A DNA stretch of 11,941 nucleotides from contig JACRDZ010000239.1 in the NCBI GenBank assembly GCA_016212735.1, positions 1 through 11,941 on the forward strand. The letters are read 5' to 3'. Positions 6,121-11,941 of the stretch are shown piece after piece. The stretch's first letter is position 1. The number at the start of each line of letters is the position of its first letter. The position numbers and the translations under genes are program-made. The notes beneath the pieces are model-generated. The model saw nothing but the letters and a program-made list of their open reading frames with translations. It searched no databases and was not told the origin of the DNA. The DNA comes from Candidatus Firestoneibacteriota bacterium (GTDB lineage: Bacteria; JACRDZ01).

Positions 6121-7887
6121 ATGAAAGATCGTAATGAACTAAAGGGGAAAATATTTAAAGGAATACCTGCGTCTCCAGGAATAGCTATTGCTCGAGCCTA
6201 TGTTTTAAATGAAAATATTATCAATGTAGAAAAGACATATCTATCTCTACAAGATATTCCTAAAGAAATCGAAAGATTCAATAATGCTATAGATATAACA
6301 CGAAATCAACTTTTAAATATACAGCAAAAAATAGTAAATAAACTGGACAAAACACATGCACATATATTTCAAGCACATATTCTTATTTTAGAAGACCCGA
6401 TGCTTATTCAAGAAACAATTAAAAGAGTTAAAAAAGAAAAATTAAATGTTGAATATATTTTTACTAATGTACTCGAAAAAATATCTGATGTATTCAGTAA
6501 AATGAATGATAATTATCTCAAAGAAAGATTGAGTGATATTCAAGATGTTGGGAATAGACTTCTGCGAAATTTATTAGGAGAGAAACATGCTTCATGGGAA
6601 ACTATGGGTCGAAATGTAATAGTTGTAGCATATGATCTTTCACCTTCAGATACAGCAACAATGCATAAAGAAAAAGTTACAGGTTTTGTAACTGATATAG
6701 GAGGTAAAACATCTCATACAACTATTATGGCACGTTCATTGGAAATTCCTGCTGTTGTTGGACTTGAAGTTATTACTGATAATGTCATTACAGGTAATAC
6801 TTTAATTATTGACGGAAATGAAGGAATTGTAATTGTAAATCCTTCAAAACAAAGTCTTAAAAGATACGAACAGTTAAAAGAAAACCTTGAAAAAGCTGAA
6901 CATGAACTTGCTAAATTAAAGGATATGCCTGCATGTACAGAGGATAATCATATAATAAACTTACATGCCAATATAGAATTCCCTGAAGAAGTAAATTCTG
7001 TGCTTCTGCATGGCGCTCTTGGTATAGGTCTTTTCCGTACAGAATTCCTTTATATGAATCGTGAAGAACTACCGTCTGAAGAAGAACAATTTCAGGCTTT
7101 TCGTGAAGTATCAGTTAAAATGGCTCCAAAACCAGTCACAATAAGAACTATGGATATTGGCGGAGATAAATTCATATCTTATCTTAATATTTCAACTGAA
7201 ATGAACCCATTTATGGGATTACGTGCTATAAGATTATGCTTACAGCATTTAGATATTTTCAAAACGCAACTCAAAGCTATTTTAAGAGCCAGTGTACTCG
7301 GAAACCTTCGTATTATGTTTCCTATGATTTCCGGGTTCGATGAATTACAAAAAGTAAAATCAATATTAATTGAAGTAAAAAATGAATTAACTCAAAATAA
7401 TATTCCTTTTGATAAGAATATAAAAGTTGGAGCAATGATCGAGATTCCTTCTGCAGCAATTATTTCTGATATTTTAGCTCGTGAAGTAGATTTTTTCAGT
7501 ATAGGGACTAATGATTTAATACAATACACTCTGGCTGTTGAACGCGCAAATGAAAAAGTTGCTTATTTATATGAACCACTGCATCCCGCAATTTTGCGTT
7601 TGATTAAAATCACAGTTGAAGCTGCAAAAAATAATAATATTGAAATAAGTATGTGCGGAGAAATGGCAAATGATCCTTTGATAACAATAATTCTTATAGG
7701 ATTAGGCTTAAAAGAATTGAGCATGAGCCCAGTTACTATTCCTGAAATTAAAAAGATCATTAGAACATGTTCTTATAAAGAAGCAAAAGAAATAACAGAA
7801 AAAGCATTACAAATTTACTCAGCAAAAGAAGTGGAAAAATTATTAAAGAAAGCAATTAATAAATTAGGACATAATATTAATAAATAA
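6121..7887 (+). CDS. ptsI: PTS enzyme I (PEP-protein phosphotransferase)
   Basis: The 588-residue protein has the standard EI layout and length. The N-terminal region binds HPr (about 30-145), and the phosphohistidine domain carries GGKTSHTTIMARSLEIPAVVG (194-214) with His199. The PEP-binding TIM barrel carries GIGLFRTEFLY (301-311), TIRTMDIGGDK (340-350), MNPFMGLRAIRL (361-372), MIEIPSA (439-445), FSIGTNDLIQYTLAVER (459-475) and the catalytic Cys512 in MCGEMANDP (511-519). It moves phosphate from PEP to HPr. There is no N-terminal GAF domain, so it is not PtsP (EI-Ntr) but a classical EI. The ribosome binding site is AAAGGTG (6110-6116), overlapping the ptsH stop region. It is the last gene of the operon; a hairpin begins five bases after its stop. 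No EIIB or EIIC is present in the window. Confidence 0.97.
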   Translation: MKDRNELKGKIFKGIPASPGIAIARAYVLNENIINVEKTYLSLQDIPKEIERFNNAIDITRNQLLNIQQKIVNKLDKTHAHIFQAHILILEDPMLIQETIKRVKKEKLNVEYIFTNVLEKISDVFSKMNDNYLKERLSDIQDVGNRLLRNLLGEKHASWETMGRNVIVVAYDLSPSDTATMHKEKVTGFVTDIGGKTSHTTIMARSLEIPAVVGLEVITDNVITGNTLIIDGNEGIVIVNPSKQSLKRYEQLKENLEKAEHELAKLKDMPACTEDNHIINLHANIEFPEEVNSVLLHGALGIGLFRTEFLYMNREELPSEEEQFQAFREVSVKMAPKPVTIRTMDIGGDKFISYLNISTEMNPFMGLRAIRLCLQHLDIFKTQLKAILRASVLGNLRIMFPMISGFDELQKVKSILIEVKNELTQNNIPFDKNIKVGAMIEIPSAAIISDILAREVDFFSIGTNDLIQYTLAVERANEKVAYLYEPLHPAILRLIKITVEAAKNNNIEISMCGEMANDPLITIILIGLGLKELSMSPVTIPEIKKIIRTCSYKEAKEITEKALQIYSAKEVEKLLKKAINKLGHNINK

Positions 7888-7891
7888 AAAA

Positions 7892-7930
7892 GCCCGGCTT
7901 TTAGGTCTCTATAGACCCTAAAATCCGGGC
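7892..7930. terminator. shared hairpin terminator between convergent ptsI and cspA
   Basis: GCCCGG-C-TTTTAGG-TCT (7892-7908) pairs with AGACCCTAAAATCCGGGC (7913-7930), a long stem with one mismatch and one bulge. On the minus strand the stem is followed by TTTTTTATTTATT, a good U-run for ending cspA transcription. On the plus strand the trailing sequence is GATTTATTTA, weaker, so it should end the pts operon less efficiently. Confidence 0.88.
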
Positions 7931-7944
7931 GATTTATTTAGGTA

Positions 7945-8145
7945 TTATATTTTTGTTACATTTGTTGCTTGTTCACCTTTTGGACCTTTTTCAACTTCAA
8001 ATTGAACTTCTTGTCCATCCTCCAATGATTTATAACCTTCTCCTTGGATTGCACTATAATGAACAAATAAGTCATTCCCTGATTCATGAGTAATAAAACC
8101 ATAACCCTTTTGATTATTGAACCATTTCACTTTTCCTTTTGCCAT
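7945..8145 (-). CDS. cspA: cold-shock protein, CspA family
   Basis: A single 66-residue cold-shock domain (OB fold) that binds single-stranded RNA/DNA and acts as an RNA chaperone. It has KVKWFN (5-10), the RNP1 motif KGYGFI (13-18), the RNP2 region DLFVHYSAI (25-33) and the C-terminal pattern [22 protein letters not shown] (42-63). The length is usual for the family. The ATG at 8145 has the strong site GGAGGTAG about ten bases upstream. The gene has a notable leader: a consensus promoter at 8267-8294 and a hairpin with a U-run at 8199-8233 lie between it and the upstream phosphorylase gene. A second TATAAT (8177-8172) lies after the hairpin and could give a short leader. Which csp paralogue it is cannot be told from sequence alone. 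Confidence 0.96.
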   Translation of the reverse strand: MAKGKVKWFNNQKGYGFITHESGNDLFVHYSAIQGEGYKSLEDGQEVQFEVEKGPKGEQATNVTKI

Positions 8146-8198
8146 TGTTACTACTACCTCCTTTCTACTTTATTATAGTAAATAAATAATCTAAAAAA

Positions 8199-8233
8199 AA
8201 ACCGCAAGGTTAGTTTCTGGAACCTCGCGGTTT
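8199..8233 (-). terminator. intrinsic terminator or attenuator in the cspA leader
   Basis: AAACCGCAAGGTT (8199-8211) pairs with AACCTCGCGGTTT (8221-8233) at 12 of 13 positions with a nine-base loop. In the minus-strand RNA it is followed by an uninterrupted U-run (nine A's on the plus strand at 8193-8201, three of them in the stem). It would end transcripts coming from the phosphorylase gene (stop at 8320-8322). It also lies downstream of the consensus promoter at 8267-8294, so every transcript from that promoter must read through it to reach cspA. Confidence 0.85.
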
Positions 8234-8266
8234 AAAGATTCTAATCCTTTTATCTACTATGAATAA

Positions 8267-8294
8267 ATTATATCACAAATTCTTGTTTTGTCAA
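8267..8294 (-). promoter_or_regulatory. perfect-consensus sigma70 promoter upstream of cspA
   Basis: On the minus strand TTGACA (8294-8289) and TATAAT (8272-8267) are separated by 16 bases; both hexamers match consensus at all six positions. Start of transcription is expected near 8260. The RNA would begin with a region rich in A and G, then the hairpin at 8233-8199, and reach the cspA start codon about 115 bases from its 5' end. It is the strongest promoter visible in the window. Confidence 0.8.
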
Positions 8295-8319
8295 CATAAT
8301 TTTTATTCTCAATTAAAAT

Positions 8320-9141
8320 CTACTTTAATAAAGTGATACGTCTAAGTTCATTGCATTTACAGGTTCTTTTTAAAGAAAATAAATTTTCTATTGCTTTAAG
8401 AATTATTATTGCTATATTTTTCCCTTCATTTAGAAAGATATCCTTAAGCTCTTTATATTCCCAATCTTTAATTATTCCTTCAGCATAATTAACAACCATA
8501 TATATTCCAGCATAACATGCATCTATTTCTCGGGCGAGATATACTTCAGGACATATACTCTGGCCGATTACTGAAGCTCCCCAGTTTTCGATCATTTTTA
8601 CTTCAGCTCTGCTTTCAAAATGCCTTCCATCAGTATTGCAATATATACATGCTGTAGAAAGATTACGTTCAGGTAAAAAATACTTCACAGCATTTATTAG
8701 AGTATCTCTTAATATAGAACAAAAAGGGTCACGCATTATAAGAAGATAGTCATCTGTAAGACTTGTTGTACGTCTTTCTGAGAAATCAATATAATCGTGA
8801 GGGATAACAATATCTCTTGGATTAAGATTTGTATTAATACTGCCAACACCACCTTCAGTAAAAATTGTTTTTACTCCGGCTTCTTTAAAAACCCAAAAAA
8901 TTTGCTGTGAAGCTGTTCCGCGCGTAGTACCTGAACGCCATCCGTGCATTTTACATGTAATTATTTTTTTGTTATATAATGAAAATATTTTAAAAGATGG
9001 GCTTGTACCAAATGGTGTTCTGAAAGTGATGTTTTTTTCTATTATTTTAAGCTTCTCTGATTGAAATATCTCTGGAAAATCTAATGAAAATGTACTGGAA
9101 CCGCCAATTATAGCATATTCAATATTTGGGATAGATATCAA
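8320..9141 (-). CDS. divergent MTAP/PNP-family nucleoside phosphorylase
   Basis: This 273-residue protein belongs to the trimeric PNP/MTAP class. Family landmarks in order are AIIGGSS (10-16), RTPFGTSPSF (41-50), KTIFTEGGVGSINTNLNPRDIVIPHDYIDF (91-120), MRDPFC (136-141), CNTDGRHFESRAEVKMIENWGASVIGQSICPEVYLAREIDACYAGIYMVVNYAEG (168-222). Members cleave 5'-methylthioadenosine, methylthioinosine or purine nucleosides with phosphate. Two things are odd. The usual RHG-x-GH and NYRAN phosphate/ribose-binding stretch reads KMHGWRSGTTRGTASQQ (64-80), so only the His-Gly is kept. The base-binding Asp pair of human MTAP is replaced by Asn218 and Ala220, which by analogy suggests a 6-oxopurine rather than adenine. 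The start is TTG at 9141, supported by GAGGT just upstream (9149-9145); there is no suitable ATG. It lies 45 bp after the lipoprotein gene and may share its transcript. Family sure, substrate not. Confidence 0.85.
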   Translation of the reverse strand: MISIPNIEYAIIGGSSTFSLDFPEIFQSEKLKIIEKNITFRTPFGTSPSFKIFSLYNKKIITCKMHGWRSGTTRGTASQQIFWVFKEAGVKTIFTEGGVGSINTNLNPRDIVIPHDYIDFSERRTTSLTDDYLLIMRDPFCSILRDTLINAVKYFLPERNLSTACIYCNTDGRHFESRAEVKMIENWGASVIGQSICPEVYLAREIDACYAGIYMVVNYAEGIIKDWEYKELKDIFLNEGKNIAIIILKAIENLFSLKRTCKCNELRRITLLK

Positions 9142-9186
9142 TTTTACCTCAACAGCTTTATATACTGAAACATAAAAGTTTTTAAA

Positions 9187-10404
9187 CTAATCTTTACAGC
9201 ATCGAAAGCCAATATCATAGTAGTATATAGTAGGATTTAAACCGAATTTGCTTGTACACTGTGAATCTTCAGGACCGCTGTCCCAGAATCCGCCATAATA
9301 AATAGCCCCTGGTTTATCTGTCCACTCCCAGACATTTCCACTCATATCATATACTCCATAATCACTCACACATTCTTCATGCATACCTGTTGGAGAAGGG
9401 CCTTTATCCCATCGCATGAACGATCGGCATTTGTGCGGGGAGAATTCATTTCCATAAGGGTATTTGAAATTATTTGGTCCACTGCAAGCTTTTTCCCATT
9501 CTTCTGATGTACAAAGCCTCTTTCCCTGCTGGTTACAAAGATTCTCCGCCATTCTCCAATTAACATTAACAATTGGAAACGCTCCTCTGTCATTCGGATA
9601 TTCATATTTATCAATACAAAATTTCCCTTCTACTTCAACCATATTTTTAGGACACCTGTATACTATTACTTTTATTTCATCTATACCACTTGCCAATTTG
9701 TTATCTAATACACGGAAAGTTGCAATGTAAGTTTTTGGTTCATTATATACATAAGTAGCTTTTCCATCTATAGACGAACTCCAGTCAAACGTACCATTAC
9801 CGTCAAAGTCCCATTCATATTTTACAATTTTCCCATCTCTGTCTCTGCCAACACCATTGAAGATTACAGGTGTATTTATCGTACTAACTATCTCTCCGCC
9901 TGCATCCGCAACAGGTAACAGATTTCCTGTAATTTCATCTATACTTAAAGTTTCTATATCATATAATCTTTCTTTATCCTGCGGTAAACTTATTTTTATA
10001 GGAATAGAATATGGAGATTCGTTATCATTAGGAAGAATTCCTGTTACACAGTAATAATATGTTTCACCTTCAAAAATATTGCGGTCTGTAAATGTTATCT
10101 CTCTAACAATTTCAGAATTAATCTGCATAAATAGTTCTTTTTCTTTTAAGCTCCTATATATATTATATCCTCCTTTATAGAGTTTAATATCCGCAAGTTC
10201 GTTCCAGAAAATATGTACACTTTTATCAACTTCATTATAACTTACTCTTATATTTTCAGGAGCATATTGAAGAACAACATTACGAGGGCTAATGGCATCA
10301 GGTTTTATGTAACCTGTAGGAATTAATGTTTTTGGAGCAGTTGCACAACCTGTTAAGAAAAAAATTAGTAGGTAGAACACAATAAAATATATAAGTTTTT
10401 TCAT
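9187..10404 (-). CDS. lipoprotein with FN3-like, PKD and SUMF1 (FGE-sulfatase) domains
   Basis: The 405-residue protein starts with a lipoprotein signal: MKKL, a hydrophobic run (4-17) and lipobox LTGC with Cys20. Then come a fibronectin type III-like domain (about 46-140, with HIFWNE, GGYNIYRS, YYYCVTGI), a PKD domain (about 163-250, with PVADAGG, RDRDGKIVKYEWDFDGNG, TYIATFRVLD) and a SUMF1 domain (about 254-405, with MVEVEGKFCIDKYEYP, RLCTSEEWEKAC, YPYGNEF, GVYDMSGNVWEWT, GGFW, IGFRCC). SUMF1 domains include formylglycine-generating enzyme but many bacterial members have other or unknown roles. The domain holds ten cysteines (251 to 403), suggesting disulfides in an exported protein. No sulfatase is visible nearby, so modification activity is not claimed. 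I start at the ATG at 10404: the frame is open to 10479, but those 25 codons run into a MITE and would hide the signal peptide. The ribosome binding site (AGAGAG) is weak. Confidence 0.9.
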   Translation of the reverse strand: MKKLIYFIVFYLLIFFLTGCATAPKTLIPTGYIKPDAISPRNVVLQYAPENIRVSYNEVDKSVHIFWNELADIKLYKGGYNIYRSLKEKELFMQINSEIVREITFTDRNIFEGETYYYCVTGILPNDNESPYSIPIKISLPQDKERLYDIETLSIDEITGNLLPVADAGGEIVSTINTPVIFNGVGRDRDGKIVKYEWDFDGNGTFDWSSSIDGKATYVYNEPKTYIATFRVLDNKLASGIDEIKVIVYRCPKNMVEVEGKFCIDKYEYPNDRGAFPIVNVNWRMAENLCNQQGKRLCTSEEWEKACSGPNNFKYPYGNEFSPHKCRSFMRWDKGPSPTGMHEECVSDYGVYDMSGNVWEWTDKPGAIYYGGFWDSGPEDSQCTSKFGLNPTIYYYDIGFRCCKD

Positions 10405-10423
10405 AAAATGTCTCTCTTTGTTA

Positions 10424-10585
10424 GAGCCTATCCCGTTATCAATTTTCGTAACGAGGTCGAGCGAAAAGCTTATAGGCAAGGCCGCAGGAGTAAAACGTAC
10501 TCTTCAGCAGTACATTTTATTCCGAGAACGAAGCATATAAGCTTTGTAGCCGACCGCAGTAGAAAATTGATAATGGGATAGGCTC
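10424..10585. mobile_element. 162-bp MITE with 24-bp TIRs and TTA target duplication
   Basis: The ends 10424-10447 and 10562-10585 are complementary at 23 of 24 positions, beginning GAGCCTATCCC. The trinucleotide TTA flanks both sides (10421-10423 and 10586-10588). The interior is also self-complementary: AAAGCTTATA (10465-10474) with TATAAGCTTT (10536-10545), and GGAGTAAAACGTACT with AGTACATTTTATTCC (about 10487-10501 and 10509-10523, 13 of 15) around a 7-base loop, so the whole element can fold into one long hairpin. It carries no gene. A 3-bp TNA duplication and GAG-type ends recall IS5-family (IS1031-like) elements; that assignment is inference. Its G+C content is visibly higher than the flanks. 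It ends 20 bp before the lipoprotein start codon. Confidence 0.88.
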
Positions 10586-10588
10586 TTA

Positions 10589-10696
10589 ATACTGATATAT
10601 TTTTGTCAGGTTATAGGTTATATAATTATATAATATAAAAATTAAATGCCTGATTAAAGATAAATAATACAAAATTGAAGAAATGTCAAGGAAAAA
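10589..10696. other. AT-rich intergenic stretch between aroD and the MITE
   Basis: It contains a perfect 16-base palindrome TTATATAATTATATAA (10618-10633) and, on the minus strand, a TTGACA (10689-10684) eight bases after the aroD stop. The hexamer at 17-base spacing from it is TATTTA, a poor -10, so a promoter for the lipoprotein gene is possible but weak. Several TATAAT-like words occur in the palindrome. No T-run hairpin that would terminate aroD transcription is evident. I see no gene here. Confidence 0.4.
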
Positions 10697-11428
10697 CTAG
10701 TGCAATCCTTTCAGATCAAAACATTGCAGGTAATTAATAATTTCTTTTGCTGACAGTTGTCCTGGGCTTGAGTTCTTTGTTAAAAATCCATACGTAAACA
10801 AACTACCAATAAGAGGATAAAATATTCTTGTAATAGTTCCTGTGCTTCCCATTAAAATTGTAACAATGTTTTCTGAATTATGGTTTATTGTAAATTGTGT
10901 AAGTCTTATCAAATCTGAGGTTTTTAATGAAAAACAAGCTATTTTTACAATATCTGCTTTCCCTTTTTTCCCTTTTAATAATATTTTATTAAGTTCGATA
11001 TCAGAAGGAGTTTTATTAAAATTATGATATGAACCAATAACTGGTTTTTTATAAAAGTGAGAGAGCTCTGTTACTTTATTAAATAATCCGGAATTTATTT
11101 CAATATCAACACAATCAACATCCTGAATAATATTTTTAAAAATATTATATCTTGTTTTATCATTAATATTCCTTCTGCTGCCTTCTTTCTTACTGCGTAT
11201 AGTAGCAATTACGGGTTTTTTTAAAGATGCTTTAATTATATGTATAATAGATTTGATATAATTTAAAGATATTTTATTTAGAAGATCTATTCTCAATTCT
11301 AAGATATCTATTTTTTTTAAAATATCATCTTCAACATTATTAAAAAAAGATATATCAAAGTCTACTATTGTACCGACAACAACAGTCCTGTCAGCTAATT
11401 TTATATTCCCGATTTTTATTTTTCCCAT
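10697..11428 (-). CDS. aroD: 3-dehydroquinate dehydratase, type I
   Basis: The 243-residue class I enzyme removes water from 3-dehydroquinate by a Schiff-base mechanism, the third step of the shikimate pathway. It has LELRIDLL (43-50) with substrate-binding Glu44 and Arg46, PVIATIRSKKEG (72-83), CVDIEI (106-111), IGSYHNFNKTP (131-141) with the catalytic His135, DIVKIA (159-164) with the Schiff-base Lys162, MGSTGTITR (193-201), and TYGFLTKNSSPGQLS (212-226). All expected active-site residues are present. Length is close to the stand-alone enterobacterial enzyme (about 250). The ATG at 11428 lies five bases after the ccmD stop, so it is most likely translated from the ccm transcript; its own ribosome binding site is weak. 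The pairing of aroD with ccm genes has no functional reason that I know. Confidence 0.95.
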   Translation of the reverse strand: MGKIKIGNIKLADRTVVVGTIVDFDISFFNNVEDDILKKIDILELRIDLLNKISLNYIKSIIHIIKASLKKPVIATIRSKKEGSRRNINDKTRYNIFKNIIQDVDCVDIEINSGLFNKVTELSHFYKKPVIGSYHNFNKTPSDIELNKILLKGKKGKADIVKIACFSLKTSDLIRLTQFTINHNSENIVTILMGSTGTITRIFYPLIGSLFTYGFLTKNSSPGQLSAKEIINYLQCFDLKGLH

Positions 11429-11433
11429 AAATC

Positions 11434-11568
11434 TTATTCTTTTATCCCGGATTGTTTTTTTAATATTTCGAGTTCTTTGTTTAATTTAGTCTGTTTTAAA
11501 GCAATAAAAATAATATAAACAGATAAGAAAATCCATACTGTTGTATATGCGGCAAAAAGATATTCCAT
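11434..11568 (-). CDS. ccmD: small heme exporter subunit CcmD
   Basis: A 44-residue protein beginning MEYLFAAYTTVWIFLSVY, with one hydrophobic helix (about 4-24) and a charged, lysine-rich tail (KQTKLNKELEILKKQSGIKE). Size, topology (one membrane helix, cytoplasmic basic tail) and position directly after ccmC are those of CcmD. CcmD helps release heme-loaded CcmE from the CcmABC transporter complex. Sequence conservation in this family is low, so the call rests on context and shape. The ATG at 11568 has AAAGGGAT upstream. It is separated from ccmC by six bases and from aroD by five. Confidence 0.82.
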   Translation of the reverse strand: MEYLFAAYTTVWIFLSVYIIFIALKQTKLNKELEILKKQSGIKE

Positions 11569-11574
11569 GTTAAA

Positions 11575-11941
11575 TTATCCCTTTCTATAATGTTTTATTA
11601 AGTTAATATCATCATTTTGTTTTTCCTGCTTAATACGTAAAGAAAGAAGCAAGAGATATAATAAATTAAAAGTAAAAAGAGAGATAAAAAAAGCAACTTT
11701 CATTGAAGAATCTAATTTTATACCGGTTTTTTCAACAATTACAGGGTGAATAGTTCTCCACCATCGTATTGACATGAATACAATAGGGACATCTATAAAA
11801 CCTACTATTCCAAATACTGCTGCAAATGTCGCTCCCCGTGCTTCATTCTCTGTAAAAGGTCTGAGCATAAGATAAGCAACATAAATGAACCATAGAATAA
11901 GCGCAGTAGTCAGGCGGGGCTCCCATGTCCACCATGTATTC
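11575..11941 (-). CDS. ccmC: heme exporter subunit CcmC, 3' part (cut by window edge)
   Basis: The last 121 codons are present; the 5' part lies beyond position 11941. The visible part starts NTWWTWEPRLTT, the tryptophan-rich heme-handling WWD segment of CcmC/CcsA-type proteins (in this form typical of CcmC). It is followed by membrane helices at about residues 9-27, 39-58 and 83-104 of the fragment, and by SIRWWRTIHP, which holds the conserved periplasmic histidine. CcmC delivers heme to the chaperone CcmE in System I cytochrome c maturation. An internal ATG at 11868 is not the true start, since the frame and similarity continue to the edge. ccmD follows after six bases. It implies that the organism makes periplasmic c-type cytochromes. 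Confidence 0.92.
   Translation of the reverse strand, partial: NTWWTWEPRLTTALILWFIYVAYLMLRPFTENEARGATFAAVFGIVGFIDVPIVFMSIRWWRTIHPVIVEKTGIKLDSSMKVAFFISLFTFNLLYLLLLSLRIKQEKQNDDINLIKHYRKG

Noticed and set aside
8172..8177. TATAAT on the minus strand 27 bases before the cspA start as a second cspA promoter.
   Set aside because: The -10 word is perfect but I find no acceptable -35 at 16-18 bases and no extended TG; mentioned with cspA but not annotated as a promoter.
9366..9614. Overlapping 82-codon minus-strand frame within the lipoprotein gene, and similar long frames on the opposite strand of other genes.
   Set aside because: They are shadows of well-supported coding regions with family motifs; none has a recognisable motif or ribosome binding site of its own.
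10618..10633. The perfect palindrome TTATATAATTATATAA as an operator.
   Set aside because: Made only of A and T in a very AT-rich gap; chance is a sufficient explanation without conservation evidence.

Overview
The window is AT-rich (about 70% A+T by eye) bacterial chromosomal DNA, probably from an uncultured Gram-negative-type lineage. Pointers are a lipoprotein with a lipobox, System I cytochrome c maturation genes (ccmC, ccmD), and a regulatory phosphotransferase (PTS) cluster that mixes genes typical of Firmicutes (hprK, yvcK, HPr with a regulatory serine) with genes typical of Proteobacteria (ptsN-like, rapZ). Candidate phyla such as Omnitrophota, Elusimicrobiota or Firestonebacteria fit, but this is a guess from gene content and not a placement.

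Left end (1-1200, minus strand): a 5' fragment of an IS1182-like transposase sits directly downstream of a gene for a DUF3786-type protein, which has its own plausible promoter. 1200-1478 is the leader of the following operon. It holds a 118-bp non-autonomous transposable element (MITE) with 13-bp terminal inverted repeats, a perfect 8-bp target duplication and an internal CACAGAG palindrome.

Core (1479-7887, plus strand): a tight operon of hpf (long form), a ptsN-like EIIA, hprK, rapZ, yvcK, ptsH and ptsI. EI, HPr and one EIIA form a phosphorelay, HprK/P can modify HPr on Ser47, and no sugar permease is present. The set therefore looks like a signalling PTS linking PEP and energy state to cell-envelope and carbon regulation (RapZ, YvcK) and ribosome hibernation (HPF). 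It ends at a hairpin shared with the convergent cold-shock gene.

Right part (7945-11941, all minus strand): read in transcription order this is ccmC (cut by the window edge), ccmD (44 aa), aroD (type I 3-dehydroquinate dehydratase), a second MITE (162 bp, TTA target duplication), an FN3-PKD-SUMF1 lipoprotein gene, a divergent MTAP/PNP-family phosphorylase started by TTG, and a cold-shock protein gene. The cold-shock gene is preceded by a perfect TTGACA-N16-TATAAT promoter followed by a terminator-like hairpin in the leader, so it may be attenuated or the leader may be a small RNA.

Most genes are housekeeping or regulatory. The least explained signals are the cold-shock leader, the two MITEs placed directly in front of genes, the divergent phosphorylase active site and the hybrid regulatory PTS operon.
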